IMG/VR virus record: IMGVR_UViG_3300027972_000056
Coordinates: 1-22,711 of that record
Length of the DNA: 22,711 bases
Source: a virus
Strand: one strand, 5' to 3'
Below are positions 21,423-22,711 of the stretch, one piece after another. The notes under the pieces were generated by a model. It was not told the origin of the DNA, ran no database searches, and saw only the letters and a list, made by a program, of their open reading frames with translations. Each line of letters opens with the position of its first letter. Position 1 is the stretch's first letter. Made by a program: the position numbers and the translations under genes.

Positions 21423-22178
21423 ATGAAAAATATAAAGTACGCAAATAATTTTGCATTTGATGAACCCTGTAATTATAAAGGATTGCTAATATACCCAGTA
21501 AAAGTTAGACAGTATACAATTTTCAACTATATGGTTGATTGTTTACTGATAGATAAAAATAGCATCCCAGATGCTAAGGTTATCTCAATGAGCTATCTAG
21601 ATTTTTTGTTTTCAAGTGCTACTCCTGAAAACAAAAATATCGAAAGACTTCTGGGATTATTTTTCATATGTACCAAAACAGACGTAGAAAAAATTTGTCC
21701 AGAAATAGATGAGAAAAACAGGGTGGTTCTTTCTATAGATGGAATAAGAATTCAGAACGAAGACTTTGATGCAATAAAAGAAATCATACTGGAACAAAAC
21801 CTAATAGAAGTTCCCGACTACACTATACAAAAAGAGATAAGAGATAAGATAGATGAGGGAAAAAGAATTAGGGGTAGGCAAAGTAAAAATAAATTTGCTG
21901 GCTTAGAAGACCAGATGGTATCCCTATCTGTTTCTAGTGGTATGACATTAGAACAAATATATGAAATGACTTATAGAAAGTTTATGAAATCCATATCACG
22001 TATGGATTTACTTATTCACTATAAGATATATTCACAAGCATCCCTATCGGGGATGGTGGAATTTAAAGATAAATCATTTATCAAACATTGGTTGAATCAA
22101 ATTGAAGAAAACAACAGTGGCGACATGGTTTCCATGGAAGAAATGTCTGATAAGATGAACTTTAAAGATAAAAAATAG
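21423..22178 (+). CDS. Hypothetical protein before the tail-tube gene (251 aa)
   Basis: ATG 21423 follows the previous stop by five bases with no clear ribosome site, so coupling to the upstream gene is likely. The first 130 residues are mixed alpha/beta (FDEPCNYKGLLIYPVKVRQYTIFNYM; VISMSYLDFLFSS; ERLLGLFFICTKTDVEKI; VVLSIDGIRIQNEDFDAIKEII). The rest is helical and charged, with KEIRDKIDEGKRIRGRQSK and LSGMTLEQIYEM-like segments (SVSSGMTLEQIYEMTYRKFM), ending in a Lys-rich tail. The first part recalls proteins found next to tail genes in Clostridium and Bacillus phages. The function is unknown. A tail-assembly role is possible, but no slippery site or frameshift partner is visible. Confidence 0.62.
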   Translation: MKNIKYANNFAFDEPCNYKGLLIYPVKVRQYTIFNYMVDCLLIDKNSIPDAKVISMSYLDFLFSSATPENKNIERLLGLFFICTKTDVEKICPEIDEKNRVVLSIDGIRIQNEDFDAIKEIILEQNLIEVPDYTIQKEIRDKIDEGKRIRGRQSKNKFAGLEDQMVSLSVSSGMTLEQIYEMTYRKFMKSISRMDLLIHYKIYSQASLSGMVEFKDKSFIKHWLNQIEENNSGDMVSMEEMSDKMNFKDKK

Positions 22179-22201
22179 AAATTTTACGGAGGTCAAAAAA
22201 T

Positions 22202-22711
22202 ATGAAGAAATTTTTAGTTTCTACAGCCGATGTGTATGGATATGACGGTGATGGAAATCTGGTTATCCTTGGCAAAACCTTGCTGGATTCCTCAATCGAA
22301 ACCACACTCGGCAACACTGATGTTCGCGCTGGTCGCGGTAATCAGTTACAATATGTGTATTATCACACAGCAGAAATGAACATCAACATTAATGATGCTC
22401 AATGGAATTTGGACTTCCTTGCGAGTAACGTTGGCGCTTTGGTTGAAACTGGCGCAAACATTTACACGGAAGAAAGTGTCACCCTTAGCGGTGGTGGTGC
22501 TGGAACCATTTTGGGCACACCTCTTGCCGCTGTTGGAACAACCGTTTATGGTTGGGCGACTCGTTCCGATGGGACGGTTCAAAGAGTAACATTTACCGGA
22601 AGCAACTTTGCTGTTGCTGGTGGTACGGCAAGTGAAGTAGTGTGTGTGCGTTATTATGCCTTGGATTCTGCGGCTCGTAGCGTCACCATCCCCTCAAACT
22701 TCGTTCCTTCG
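22202..22711 (+). CDS. Probable major tail (tube) protein, N-terminal part (runs off the window)
   Basis: ATG 22202 follows ACGGAGGTC; 170 codons are visible and the frame is open at the window end. It begins MKKFLVSTADVYGYDGDGNL, then VILGKTLLDSSIETTLGNTDVRAG, NQLQYVYYHTAEMNINI, and later a Gly/Thr/Val-rich beta region with VTLSGGGAGTILGTPLAA. The codon use is richer in G+C and in C-ending codons than the three genes before it and matches the capsid gene, which suggests an abundant protein. Its place after terminator-like and unknown genes makes a tail-tube protein the best guess. The DVRAGRGNQLQYVYYH segment is familiar to me from phage structural proteins annotated only loosely. Confidence 0.65.
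   Translation, partial: MKKFLVSTADVYGYDGDGNLVILGKTLLDSSIETTLGNTDVRAGRGNQLQYVYYHTAEMNININDAQWNLDFLASNVGALVETGANIYTEESVTLSGGGAGTILGTPLAAVGTTVYGWATRSDGTVQRVTFTGSNFAVAGGTASEVVCVRYYALDSAARSVTIPSNFVPS

Overview
The window is a contiguous piece of a tailed double-stranded DNA phage genome (Caudoviricetes), free or integrated. All convincing genes lie on the + strand, are closely packed, and mostly start behind strong AGGAGG-type ribosome sites. Base composition is AT-rich, with the capsid, tail-tube and some other abundant structural genes visibly richer in G+C. The strong ribosome sites and a GH25 endolysin make a Gram-positive, Bacillota-like host plausible. That is inference only; the host cannot be fixed from the sequence.

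Layout. (1) 1-5504: distal tail or host-contact proteins: the end of one structural gene, a 1363-residue adhesin-like protein with 28 degenerate repeats, a small Ig-like protein and a 161-residue structural protein. (2) 5611-7785: a lysis-type region with a GH25 muramidase, an SH3-like small protein, an unknown 253-residue protein, a 58-residue Cys/basic protein and a 33-residue single-membrane-span peptide. (3) 7828-7974: a hairpin, a tRNA-Thr(UGU) with a bulged acceptor stem, and a 14-bp direct repeat. (4) 8019-11936: packaging genes: a zinc-ribbon probable small terminase, then a large terminase split by a 1141-nt group I intron that carries a LAGLIDADG homing endonuclease. (5) 11955-18430: head genes: portal, a free-standing GIY-YIG homing endonuclease, a ferritin, a 66-residue protein, a prohead protease joined to a scaffold with a probable nested scaffold start, a decoration-like protein and the major capsid protein. 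(6) 18493-22711: neck and tail genes: connectors, an Ig-bearing neck protein, a probable tail terminator, an unknown protein and the beginning of a probable tail-tube protein.

How it works together. The terminase pair packages DNA through the portal into a prohead. That prohead is built on the protease-scaffold and capsid proteins; neck proteins close it and join the tail. The repeat-rich proteins at the left probably sit at the tail tip or on fibres, and the GH25 enzyme releases progeny. Two homing endonucleases of different families sit in or beside the most conserved genes.

Most notable: a ferritin that appears to keep its full ferroxidase ligand set, lodged between portal and protease beside a homing endonuclease; the TerL intron, whose P1 helix closes over the whole endonuclease gene; the nested scaffold start; the odd tRNA; and U-tract-less hairpins behind abundant structural genes.
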